Source: Gnetum montanum
Taxonomy: Eukaryota; Streptophyta; Gnetopsida; Gnetales; Gnetaceae
Reading direction: 5' to 3'
Length of the DNA: 64,000 bases
Assembly (NCBI GenBank): GCA_015680685.1
Contig: MNCI01026430.1
Coordinates: 89,787-153,786 of the forward strand
The translations under genes and the position numbers were made by a program. The notes below the pieces were generated by a model. It searched no databases. It was given only the letters and a program-made list of their open reading frames with translations, and had not been told where the DNA came from. Positions 50,411 through 61,627 of the stretch are shown piece after piece. How positions within the stretch are numbered: the first letter of the stretch is position 1; each line of letters begins with the position of its first letter.

Positions 50411-52230
50411 CTTCAGTAGCTACAAGATCAAAGAATAGACTGATTTGGACAAACGGTTGGCAAGTTATGGGCTCTGGAAGGTTTTGGGCTATGAAAAATG
50501 GCCAAGATTCCCCTTGTGTTATGAAACAAATGTCAAAAAATTATAACGTGTTGATGTTATTTATAGAGTTTTTAGCTTGCATCAACTGGGCCTAGTTGAC
50601 TGAGCCCAGTTGATAGGGTTGACTATGTCGACTAGGCCTAGTCAACGTGGCTATTGACCATCATTAACTTTCGTTGACTTGGTTAAACTTCCAAAATACA
50701 AGGAATTTTTTAGTGAAATTGGAGTCAAATGGAAGCCCAAAAAGTTAGGAACATAATGAGAATAGTAGAAGGGAATTTTGAAGCTCAAAAAATTTAGAAA
50801 ATTGAGAAAATTTTTTGGAGAATGAATTTAATGAAAGTTGTAAGGAGCACAGAGCAGAATACATAACTGAATACGTAAAAGATAGGATTGTAACAATATC
50901 TAAGGTAAGGGACTTAACTATTCAAACCAAGAGATAAGTAACTGGGTCCTTCCCATAGTAGGCACATGCCCTTTTGCCCTTGTATAACCTCAACTAAGGA
51001 GTCTATGATCCCCATAGTTGATTTAATGATCATAAAAAGTTAAGGACCAAACCAAAAGAATCTATCCAAGAATTTTAACCCATCAAACTAAATCATCGAG
51101 CATAACATAGAAACTAGCAGTGAGGTGAGTTGTGGTAGCATAGATGGATGACAGAGACGGTGGAATGGAATCTTGAATTGAGGTCATAAGAAGTCCCTTA
51201 TGAGGTTTGTGTTTAAAATGACCTGAGAGGATCCATCCTTAGTTCAGACCAAAATCAGCCTCTTTCAGTGACTTTGCATCATCACTCCAAGACTGATCTA
51301 CCCCCTCAAGACACAACAATGCTTCCACAAAACAACCACCATTCCACAAAGAGAAGTAGAAAGTAAGAGAGGGCCTTAGTTAGAGGGAACCTGTAGGCAT
51401 GGGTAACATGTCATTCTAGTCCCATAACTAGTGCTTGTAGCTTGTTTATTTGTCTAAGGGATGTGCTTTGAATTCCCATCATTTTTTTTTATTTTTTATT
51501 TTTTATGGAAACCACACCATGCAAAGACTTTATTTGGCTTCCTATTAGTGGTTGGAATGGAACGGCAAGAAGTCAATGAAGAGACACCCAAGCACTCAAG
51601 CAAGTAGAAGAGTATAAAGAGTATTAAGTCCCCTTGAGGTCACACCTTGTACAAACCTTTGAATCCTTCCCAATTCTAGAAACTACTAGAGTCATCAATT
51701 GATTAAAATTTTCTTTAATGAAAGGAACCTCAAACTTCCCAAATGAGGAAAAACATAGAGTTTGTTAGATGGGTGGATGATGTGGACTCATTGCCTGTTC
51801 CATGAAAAATAAACCATGTCATAGCTATCTGACATTAGAATTTAAAAATAGAAACTAGACATTGACAATCACAACATTAAGCATAAACCATCATTAGTAC
51901 ACAACAATAGTGGCATTGTGGCCTGTGACAATAAAGCACTTTTATTAGCAAAAATAATGCAAATTCACACTCAACCCAAACAAAGTAAAATATGTAAGAA
52001 AGTGTAAATTATCCAAGATAGATTCAAATGTACTAACGATGGTGCAAAATAAAAAATGGTGTAAATGGAAAGGAAAAATTTGAAAATAAAAAATTTGTAA
52101 AATAAATAACTTATAAAATCAAAAACATGGAAAAAAAAAGTAGAAAAACTGATAAGCCATATGGATGGTTAGCATGGATGGCCATCTCCCCCATGATTGA
52201 GTTGAAAGGAAGAGATTTGAAGAATTGAAT
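50411..52230 (-). other. Post-integrase spacer of element E
   Basis: Non-coding and collinear with C and D in reverse: T-rich start near 52150, GTGTGACCTCAAGGGGACTT near 51645, A-run near 51490, GAAGGACCCAGTTACTTATC near 50950, then the promoter-like module. Confidence 0.7.
50557..50680 (-). promoter_or_regulatory. Internal U3-like module with TATA (element E)
   Basis: On the minus strand GTTGACTAGGCCTAGTCGAC, then AACTGGGCTCAGTCAACTAG, are close to U3 of the E LTR (GTCAACTAGGCCC, GTCGACTAGGCCC), and CTATAAATAA follows at 50566-50557. The donor is about 150 bases on. This is the clearest of the three modules. Confidence 0.6.
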
Positions 52231-52239
52231 CTAGTTCAT

Positions 52240-53520
52240 TCGTTGAGGTGGTAGTTGCACCAGCTTGTCTTGGTTCTAGGATAGGTTTCACTTGTTGATG
52301 TTAACCAACTACTTTTTATTTGGGCTCTCAGGTTTGTAGATTATCATGGTCCTAGAGGGAATAGTTTGATCAATTATATAGGGTCCCTCCCACAATGTTT
52401 GGAACTTCATTTTCTAGGGTACATGTGTGGGATTTTAATAGAGAACCTTATCTCCAGGTTGAAGTTTTACCTTCTGTATTCTTAGGTCATGATGCTACTT
52501 GTTGAATGCCTTGTGCACTTCATTCAAAGATAGGGCTACTAATCGGTTCTCATCTAGCACATTAAGGTTGATCAATCTTTCTCTTTGTGCTAGACTCACG
52601 TCAAGATTTAGATTGTAGGCTGTTGAGAGTGTATGGAGCTCAGATTGAATCAGAAGCATTGGAAGTTTTTTATACACTAGCTCATAGGAAGAGTAGCCAA
52701 TAAGGAGTTTCCATGTTGAGTGGTAGGTCAAAATGGCATCACTGAGTTTTGTGCTTCAATCTCTCCTATATTTGCTTATGGTCCTTATTAGGATCTTTGT
52801 AATCTCCTGGTTACTTACCTCTACTTGACCATTGGCTTGGGGTGATAGGGTGTTGTTAATTTATGTTCATCCCCCAGGCATTGCATTAACTTTCTAAAAA
52901 TGGAACTTGTAAAATGAGTTCCATTGTCAGAAATCAGTGTGTGTGGCATCCCAAACCTATTTACAACATATTGTTGTACAAATATAGTAATAGTACATGA
53001 TGTACAATCAGTAACAACTATTGCCTCTACCCATTTGATGCAATAGTTGATTGCTACAATGATATATGCCTTTCCATTGGATATGGGTGTGATGGGACAC
53101 ATGAAGTCTATGCCCCATATGTCAAAGGGCTTCAGTGGTTGAATCCACTGTTGAGGATCCTCCATGCGTGTAGTCATCCTGCCATCTCGTTGATAGTGCT
53201 CACAAGATCGAACAAACTAGTGGGCATTCCTAAAGATTGTAGGCCAATAGTATCCTACCATCAAGATTTTTATAGCCATGCACCTCCCTACATAGGGGCC
53301 TCTACAAGGGCCTTCATGAGCATCCTAAAGAATGCATAGTTAATCTGCATCAAGGACATACCAATGAACTAGGCCATCGATGCACACCTTGTAAAGGTGT
53401 CCATTGATTTCCATGAAGTACTTTGCTTGATGAAGAAACTATTGTTTCTTCCTAAAGTTCAGACCTTATGGCATCTCCTGGGTGAGAAGGTAAGTGAGGA
53501 TGCCATCATACATTTTGTTT
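52240..53520 (-). pseudogene. pol: Integrase of element E
   Basis: The core is open at 53177-52821. All three catalytic residues remain: Asp (53108-53106), Asp (52928-52926) and Glu (52806-52804), but frameshifts near 52855 separate the last from the others. 52731-52495 is open for the C-terminal half, and RDPI/LIKLF-type sequence near 52390 corresponds to the GPY module in C. Confidence 0.85.
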
Positions 53521-55080
53521 CTATGGGCACTTGATCATTTATTGCTCTTGTAAAGAGTAGTTCATCTGGAAATTGATTAGAGAGTGGAAGCTCCTTCTCT
53601 TTGTTATCCCATATTAATTGAGAAAGATGGTTAGCAACCACATTCTCAGTCCCTTTTTAGTCTACTAGTGTGAGATCAAATTCCTGTAAGATCATGAGCC
53701 ACCATATGATATAGGGTCTCACCAGTGGCTTATTCATTAGGAAGTAGATGGCATTGTGATCTGTGTGCACAAATACTTTATAACCAAGCATATAGTGCTT
53801 GAACTTGTTGAGAGCATACACCACTGCCATCAATTCTTTGTCAGTTCTAGTGTAATTCAATTGTGCACTGACAATGCTTTGGCTTTTGTAGTGGATGTAA
53901 TATGGATGCTACTTATCATCCAACTACATAAGCATAGCTTCCAAGGCATAATTAGATGCGTCTAGCATTATGTGGAATGGTTTGGACTAGTTAGGTACCC
54001 GTAGGATTGAAGTTTCTATGAGTTTATCCTTCAATTATTGGAATGCATGTTCACATTCCTTGGTCCAAACAAATGGTCCATCTTTCTTTGTAAGCTCAAC
54101 CGATGACTTTGCAATCTTAGAGAAATTCTCTATGAATCACTAGTAGTAGCTAGTATGTCCAATGCATGATTGGACATCTTTAACTATCTCTGGTTGGTGT
54201 GTTATTCCTTAGATGACTATTATCTTCTTTGGGTGTACCTTAATCCCTTCTTATGAAATTTGGTGCCCCAATACTATGCCTTCATGGACCATTAGATGGC
54301 TTTTCTGCCAATTGAGCCTAAGGTTTGTTTTGACACATTTTTTTAATACCTACTCAAGGTGTTCCAGGGCTTGCTCAAATGTAGCCTCATAGGTAGAAAA
54401 ATCATCCATAAAGACTTCCACCCCGCTATCAATCTGCTACTAAAAAAATACTAAGGACTAGGCATTGAGATGTTGTAGGGGCATTACATAGATCAAATGG
54501 CATCTTACAATATGCAAAAGTCCCCTAGGGACTTGTGAATGTTGTCTTGGCTTGATCTTTGGTGTAATTTGGATTTGGTTATAGTCACTATAACCATCCA
54601 AGAAGCTATACTAGTAATGCCTAGATATGGTGTTCAACATTTGATCCACAAATGGCAATAGAAAATTGTCTTTAAACATTGCCATATTCAACAGCCTTAA
54701 GTCGATGTAGACCCACCACTTGCCACCTTTCTTTAGCACAATTACGAGTGGGCTAACCCACTCACTATCCATGATGGAATAGATGAATGCCACCCTGAGG
54801 AGTTATTCTATTTTCTCCTTGACCATTTGTTTCAATTTGGAATTTAGCCACCTTTGCGGTTACCTTCTTGGCTTCATGACTAGGTCGGTGTAAATGTAAT
54901 GCTGGCATATCTGTGGGTCAATTCCTATAAGTTTGGGATATGACCAAGAAAAGGTTGTTAGCCACTTGTTGATGACCTGTAACAACTTATCTTTTTGTTC
55001 AGGAGTAAGATTTGCATTGATTATGACCAGCTTACCATTGTTCAAAAATGCATATTCCATGCCAGTTGGTAGAGTTTTTA
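53521..55080 (-). pseudogene. pol: Reverse transcriptase and RNase H of element E
   Basis: MEYAFLNNGKLVI (55060-54860 open), SEWVSPLVIVLKKGG and FVDQMLN (54793-54611), FLDGYSDYNQI near 54605-54570. FMDD intact at 54412-54401. RNase H open at 53860-53657 with the HTDHN motif. Broken by several shifts and stops, but the catalytic box is better kept than in D. Confidence 0.85.
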
Positions 55081-55349
55081 ACTCTAGGGGATTTTATTTG
55101 AAATTTTTAGGGATTTCCAACTCTTCCCAACATGCATCATCATTTCCTTCATCGAAGAGTTGGCAATGAACTTGCTCAAGTTTATTTGTGCCTTCGACAT
55201 AAGCACATGTCAAGCTCTCAGTAGGTTCCATGCATAGTGTGCTGCTATCAGAGTCAACTATTAGCCACTGGATGCCCTCCTGTTTTATGGTTGCTGTGTA
55301 TAGGCACCTTTGAATATCTTGTTCATGCGCACACTACTTGCATGCTTTA

Positions 55350-55850
55350 ATCAATGTACTTTTGATGGACTAGATCTTTTGCACATAATTGCACTCATTA
55401 TCACTATACGTGATGCATGGAACATGCTTCTTCTCTAAATGTCCAAATTCATTTTCCTTGGGGATTTCCAAGGAGAGGTCCCTTATACCCATACCTACAT
55501 ATACTGTGCTTTACTAAGCCCTTCCCATAATGATGGGGAAGTTACTTTTACAATTTTCAACCTTGATCACCAAAAAATCAACAGGGTAGAACCACCCACA
55601 AACTATGGTCACAATGTCCTCTACTAATCCTAAATGAACAATGATTGATTGGTCTACCAACTCTAAATGGATGTTACTCTTCTTGAGAGGTAGTAGGTTC
55701 TAGGCTTTGTACATGTCATGAGAGATGAGATTGACATTAGAACTAGAATCAAGAAGAGCCTTGCATGGCTCATGTCCAACAATCTGCAAGTAAATGAGAG
55801 GACTTCTTGGGTTAGATCTTTTCATGGGAAGATTGCCAACCTTGAGTCGA
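55350..55850 (-). pseudogene. pol: Protease of element E
   Basis: Conserved IYLQIVGHEPCKALL lead, then Asp (55750-55748) in Asp-Ser-Ser-Ser, where the Gly of the active-site turn is Ser. LGLVEDIVTIVCGW and FPIIMGRA follow. Few stops, but the glycine change alone would be expected to harm it. Confidence 0.8.
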
Positions 55851-58351
55851 TCAGAGACAACATGAGTTAACATCATAGTGCAAATTTAAGGTGGCAGTTG
55901 GTTTGAAGGGTACTTGAATGTATTTGATGTAGAGGATGAGGGTGTTGGAGATATAAGGTGACCGACCATATTAGGTTGTGATGGTTTGAGAGGACTGTTC
56001 AGTCAGAAGAAGGGTTGTTTCTTAGAATGATTAATTGAACCACTTGGCTGAAAGGTTGGTTGTGAATGTACATGCCTCATAGCATTTTGTTGCTATGGCT
56101 ATGGAGGAATTTCACTGTGCATGGATGGAGTAGGAGATAATTGGGTTGAGGGTAGAGGGATGTGTGTAGATGGATGCAGAGGGTGGTAGGGATATGGGTT
56201 CTTCCATTGAGTAGATGGTGAATGTGTTGAATGTGTTAAGTGGTACTCTAGAGGGTAATAGTGATGCTGGAATGAGGCATGGCTTACAAAACTTCTTGGA
56301 GAGACAAGTTGCTAAACATAGTATCTATATGGATCTAGTTGCTTATAAGGGTATTGTTGTCTTGGCGGTGGCATTCCCCATGATTGTGGTTGGTTCCATT
56401 GTTGGTATTGCTCATAGGGTTGTGGTGGAGCTCCACTTGGATAATAAGATTATTGGTGTTGGTGGAATTACCTTAGATTACCTTGAGGATAGGGCAATCG
56501 TCTAGGTGCTTTCCTCCTTGCTAGTTGCAGATTCAATGCGTACACCCCAAACTCTTGTAAATGTGACACCATAGGGAAACACCCCTTTGGATGTTTATAT
56601 TGACAAATGTCATAACCAATATCATCTTTAGAGTCTATCTCCACAACTTCTTCAACTGTAGCAGCTTTGCCCTTACGTCTCTGGTAGGCACATTTAACTT
56701 CTTTTTGCCTCCTATGGTTACGATCACTATTTTGCTCTTTGGATTCTTTAGTAATCTTCATAATAGTTTGGAATTTTTCATCCAAAGAGTTCCATAATTT
56801 ATCAACCTTTGTCAAAATATCATAGAAATTTTTTTGGATAGGCAAGGTTTTCATGTTCACCACTTTATTGAGTGGTGACTTGTCTTGGTCACAAAATTGG
56901 ACCTCCCTTTTTCTCTTGGAAGGATCCCTATTATACTCTTCTACGCTTTTCCTTTTTCGCAACTCACCTTCTTCTTTTGCTACATGCTCTATTAGCCTTT
57001 GAATTTGATGAGCTCTTAGTTTAGACAATCTCCCTTGGGCATACACACCAAGAGTTCTTCTGGTTTCTACTCTAAGCCCATCTATGCTGTGGTAGAGTTG
57101 TTCCCTTTGAGAATAACCATGGCTAGGGCATTAGTGTAAGAGTGAATAATATCTACCCATGATGGCATCCAAGGGTTCATGTGTTCCTTGTTTCCAACTT
57201 TGGATTTGCTTTCTCAAATTAGACAGTCTAGAGTATGTCTGATATTTTTCATTAAATAGTTCTAACATGGTACTTCATCTACAAATGGATTTTGGCTCTA
57301 AGAACCAGTACCAACTTTCAGCTTCCTTAATGAGTGTCCTAGGGAATAACTTAAGGTTCTACTAGTCATTTTCAATGTTTTGTAAGGCACAAACATTGTG
57401 GAAAGCTTGTAGATGGTTCTGCGGATCAAAGTTGTATCCCCCCTCAAATCTTGGGACATTATTCATGTCTAAGCGCTTGATTCGATTGTCTCTCATATGC
57501 CTAGTTGGAATCTTAACTGCCTCTGCAATGTTAAGCATGCTTCGAGTTGCTAACAGAGGTTCATCATCATGATTTTGTCAATGAAGCCAATGATGGTTTC
57601 TGTCACCCATTCATTCTTGGCAGGCTCTACAATCATAATTGTCTTGCTGATTATCTTCATCATGATTATTTCTCTAGTGGCTTCTATTAGAATCAGAAGA
57701 TGAACAGGAATGTTTGAAATCAGATGAAGAGGATGAAGAGGAAGTTGGACTGCCATTGCCACCATGGTGTCCTCCACCACTTCTTCATTCATTAGGACCA
57801 CCATCATTAGATCCCTTGCCATCGTAATATTTGCCTGAGTCTCTACCTTGACTATCACTTTTTTCTAAACCTGGTTTATGAATAGTGGATTGCAAGTTCA
57901 GGGCCACACCCTCATCACCAATAATAGAGTGTGGAGAATTTTCATGTAGAGAACTCCTAGGTGAAGGATCCACATTATCATCTTGGTTTAGCAAGAACAA
58001 GGGGTTAGTGAAGTGTTTCCCCTTCGTAAACTCATGGTTCTTCTCCTGGTGTCGATCTCTCCTACATTGTGTTTAAGTGGGATGGTAGTCTCAAGTGTCA
58101 TAGCCATTCACAACATATTCCTTGTGAAGATCTGGGATGCCCAACTTCTTAAGAGTTTGAAGGAGCATCCCTAGCATAGATTGATTGGGGGGCATTATGA
58201 TGTTACCCTCCATATCACACCATTGCATTTGTTCATCCTGATGTAGGATGAAGGTGAAGTTTGGTACATACTCATTTGGATGAGTATGTACCACTTTGCA
58301 CTCTTGTGGGACCAACGATTTGACATCTTTATGCTTGTGGGAAGAAGAAAT
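55851..58351 (-). pseudogene. gag: gag of element E
   Basis: The start codon is lost: where D has ATG, E has ATT (58351-58349). N-terminal block open 58315-58091 (FTFILHQDEQ), acidic Ser/Asn linker 58000-57785, the central gag domain about 57480-57160, and the longest frame in the window, 57046-56468 (192 codons), holding YAQGRLSKLRAHQIQRL, a Lys/Arg-rich stretch and the knuckle CDICQYKHPKGC. A Gln/Pro/Tyr-rich tail runs to about 55900. Confidence 0.85.
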
Positions 58352-58483
58352 TTTGCAACAAATAAAATAATTAGTATGCTTTTGTAATTATAGGTCATGT
58401 GGGAGTGATGTTGACCCGAGGTTCACCAAACGATATTACTAATGCTCACTAATCCTAGATAGTGCACGTTTCAACAAACAAAG

Positions 58484-58501
58484 TCCTTGGAAACAACGTC
58501 A
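58484..58501 (-). other. Primer-binding site of E (tRNA-Asp, decayed)
   Basis: Twelve of 18 bases match the tRNA-Asp complement, one base after the LTR end as in D and G. Confidence 0.65.
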
Positions 58502-58502
58502 A

Positions 58503-58917
58503 TGATGAGTGGCGAGGTACCCCTACGCCCAACCATACAAATCACAAAGTGTTCATGCATGATCTAGTTGAATTCCATGGACTTTATAGTTTCTAGTGCA
58601 CTAGTTTTTTAGGAAGTGAATCTTGCCCTAAGGTTGTTTGTTGTCTTCCCAATTACACTTGTGAAGTACAAAGGTATGGTGAAGTGTAATTGAGGCGTAT
58701 GATTTTTATCATTTTATGTTTTGTGTTCTTTGGTGCTTGAAGAGAGAGAGAGAGATAAAGTAATTTAATGGCTAACCTAAATTAACTAACTAATTGGTCC
58801 TAACATAAGCATCTAATCCCACTTTCTGTACACGTCCTGAACCCAGCTATCCACTGTGAGGTTATCAAGTGCTATGCTACTAGGTGCACCAAGCAATAAT
58901 GCTGATGGGATTACCAA
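58503..58917 (-). mobile_element. 5' LTR of element E, truncated
   Basis: Only the 3' half (R/U5 side) is present, ending with the CGCCACTCATCA tail at 58503. Homology to the E 3' LTR stops at GGGATTACCAA (58917); the sequence then matches the spacer of element G. Confidence 0.85.
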
Positions 58918-58924
58918 TCATAAG

Positions 58925-60024
58925 TGAAGATTACAAAAAATTACACAAGTGGGTCCTCTCCAGAGCAGGTTTCAACCTATAATGCCCTTGTGTAACCACA
59001 CTTAAAGTGTCTGTGGGCACTAGAAGGGTTAAATGTAATCCGCACTAACTCCACAAAACACACACATGCAGATATCACCAGAATGAGGTAAGAATTCTAT
59101 GTTACACACGACACTAGCTACAATTACACGAATAGTGAGATGAGATGAAGTATAGAAGGGATCGTAGAGATTGGGACATGAGGTAAATGATCTAGGGCAT
59201 AGTGAATCCTGTGTGTAAAGCATGATTAATGTGTCATTAACCCGTCGTTCCAAGATTAGGACCAAGTCCATTCCTTTGATTAGTGACACCACATTGTTTC
59301 ATCCCATGATGAGCAACTATGAGAGTACCACCATAACAAGGCGTATGATCACTTAGCATTTTATTCAAGGGAGGAGTGATTTTTGTTTTGTGGCACTTCC
59401 TTTTTTTTAATCTTTTCTTTTTTTTTTCTTTTTGAATACTGAATCCAGAGAAGCTGCCAACCTTCAGGCATGGCTGCATGTCTTTCCAGTGGGACCCCCT
59501 AGAACAGCATTGGATTTTTGAGTGCCCTTTTGATTACTCTTACTCCCATTTTCATTAGATCTACAAGGATCTTAGTACAACAACGTTGCATGATAACTCC
59601 CACAGACATCACCAAAGAGAATCTGTAAGTCCCCTTGATGTCACACCCTAATCATTCCCTCTTGGTCCATCCTTCTTCATTCTGGGTACAATGAACACAA
59701 AATTAATTTTAAATTTTAGGAATTTCAAGAATATCACTGTACCCTCAAACAGAACCTCTTATTTGGAGAGTGGATGAGTGGGTGTAATGGGCTCACTATC
59801 CAAATAATTAACCACTCGCAACTCGACAACATAGAACACACCTCAACCAACGATCCACATGAGTGTTTTATTCATAGATGAGATTACTTACAAAAAACGT
59901 AAAAAGACAAAAATACCAAAAAGACAAAAAGATAAAACAAGAAGTTAAAGATTGAAAAACTGGAAAACAAAAATTGAAAAATTAAAGAAAATGAAAATAT
60001 TTATTAATCCTGCTTGTTATTAAA
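58925..60024 (-). other. Spacer of element G
   Basis: Non-coding and close to A 1350-2405 along its length, including the A/G tract (59400-59440) and GTGTGACATCAAGGGGACT (59630-59650). Small ORFs here mirror those in A and are not supported. Confidence 0.75.
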
Positions 60025-60042
60025 ATGGGGGATATCCCCCAT
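60025..60042. repeat. Perfect 18-bp palindrome (copy in G)
   Basis: Identical to 1324-1341 and at the same place relative to the gag end. Confidence 0.9.
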
Positions 60043-61497
60043 AACTAATCGGTTGAGGATGGCAAGGATTAATAAATGGAAGATGAGGATCCTTGCATGT
60101 TGGAAATATTCTGGCTTGGTCATATTTACCCCATCAGGGTTCACACACTTGATTACAGTAAGCATAGTGGGGCAATTTGTGCAATGTAGTTCTTGGATAA
60201 TGAGTTGGCCCACTATGATGTTTGTGACCAGAAGATGGTATGCAAGGATCGGGTTGTGGCTCTCCATGTCTGTGTTCATTGGGTCGTATTGTTGTTGGAG
60301 TGTGAGTTGGTGGCCTTGATGAAGTTACATGAGGCGTTGGGTCCGAAGATAAGGGTGCACTATAGTGTGGGACTTGTGTTGAGTTGGAGGATGCAATGGC
60401 CTCGAAATTGTGTTGTCCCTTCTTACGGTCATGTTTAAAGAAGGGACGCTTTGGATGTCGAGGAGGCTTTTCACTGCTGTTGAAAGTAGTAGCACAAGTA
60501 ATGTTCGTGGGTTGTTGCTGTGGCGCAGACACCTTAGGAACAATTGGTGGAAATGTAGAAGGAGGGAAAAAATGAGAATGTTGAAAGTTAAGAGGAGTAT
60601 AGGGTATACAAGGTGGTGGTTATGTTGGAGGGATGGGCTAATAGTATTGAGGAAAATGGTACTATGGTGAGATAGAGTATGTTGGCCCAGATGGAGAAAC
60701 AAGATGTTGAACAAGATAAGCATTTGGGTTCGGATGATACGAAGGGTGTCCCCAGTTTAGTGGTGGTCTCCCCCACGACTGGGATCGTTGCCACTGTGAT
60801 CGAACATAGTACCTCTGTATGAACTCTAGATGTAACATGTTTCCCCAGTGCTCATGTAAGTGTAACAATATTGGGCATTGACCCTTGGGGTGATCGTACA
60901 GGCATATGTTGCATTCATACGTATGATTGGTAATTGAGCTCTTATTTTCCTTATCCCTTCTTTTCGATTGTCTAATGTTTTGTCCTGCTTCTTAGGTTGT
61001 CAAAACTTTATCTCCAATAATATTGATAAATTCTCCACACTTTTTATACGTCCATTCCAACATCTTATTGATCTTTGCCTCGACTTCTTCTAGTGATTGT
61101 TATACNNNNNNNNNNNNNNNNNNNNNNNNNNNNNNNNNNNNNNNNNNNNNNNNNNNNNNNNNNNNNNNNNNNNNNNNNNNNNNNNNNNNNNNNNNNNNNN
61201 NNNNNNNNNNNNNNNNNNNNNNNNNNNNNNNNNNNNNNNNNNNNNNNNNNNNNNNNNNNNNNNNNNNNNNNNNNNNNNNNNNNNNNNNNNNNNNNNNNNN
61301 NNNNNNNNNNNNNNNNNNNNNNNNNNNNNNNNNNNNNNNNNNNNNNNNNNNNTGGGATGATGTTGCTTTCATTCATGTTTATAAGAAACCCCCACTTCAG
61401 GTTGTGTACTCCAATCTTCATCATCATATAGTTCGTTGGTTCTCCAATGAACTTCCTTACTAGGTGTGGCATTATTATCGTCTTGTAGGAGAGGCAT
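60030..61497 (-). pseudogene. gag: gag of element G, with assembly gap
   Basis: ATG at 61497-61495 opens a short Asp/Glu-rich start (MPLLQDDNNATP) running into the gap of N at 61352-61106. After the gap the frame matches A from about 280 onward: KENKSS, knuckle ECNICLYDHPKGQC, then the Pro-rich tail (60868-60662, 60532-60134) with several frameshifts. The central gag domain must lie in the gap or be deleted. Confidence 0.75.
61106..61352. other. Assembly gap (247 N)
   Basis: In E the matching gag interval is about 1.3 kb longer, so either the gap length is a placeholder or G has a shorter gag. Translations across it are meaningless. Confidence 0.95.
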
Positions 61498-61608
61498 GGT
61501 TGTGAAATTTGTGTGTGAATTTTTATAATTATTTCTTTCTAAAAGATATACTATTAAGTCCTTTATAGCGACCTTGTATGATATAACTAATCTAGATAAC
61601 TAGCATCG

Positions 61609-61626
61609 TCCTCGGCAACGGCGCCA
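61609..61626 (-). other. Primer-binding site of G (tRNA-Asp, nearly intact)
   Basis: Minus strand reads TGGCGCCGTTGCCGAGGA, 17 of 18 bases matching the tRNA-Asp 3' end complement. Best PBS of the window; it suggests G is younger than B, D or E. Confidence 0.9.
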
Positions 61627-61627
61627 A

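Larger units (their letters stand above)
46132..58917 (-). mobile_element. Element E: nearly complete Ty3/gypsy (family III), best preserved
   Basis: On the minus strand: 5' LTR (cut), PBS, gag, PR, RT, RH, IN, spacer with promoter module, third ORF, G tract, 3' LTR. Its longest frames are the longest in the window for gag and third ORF, and its integrase keeps the catalytic triad. Tail-to-tail with D. The 5' LTR breaks into element G at 58917. Confidence 0.9.

Noticed and set aside
32415-58917. D and E as one recent inverted duplication
   Set aside because: Their LTR U3 parts and coding lesions differ throughout, so they are separate insertions of one family.
60004-60794. Minus and plus ORFs of 60-130 codons over the G gag tail
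   Set aside because: Frames other than those matching A's gag are shadows of the repetitive tail.
61023-61472. ORFs spanning the N run
   Set aside because: They consist mainly of unknown residues.
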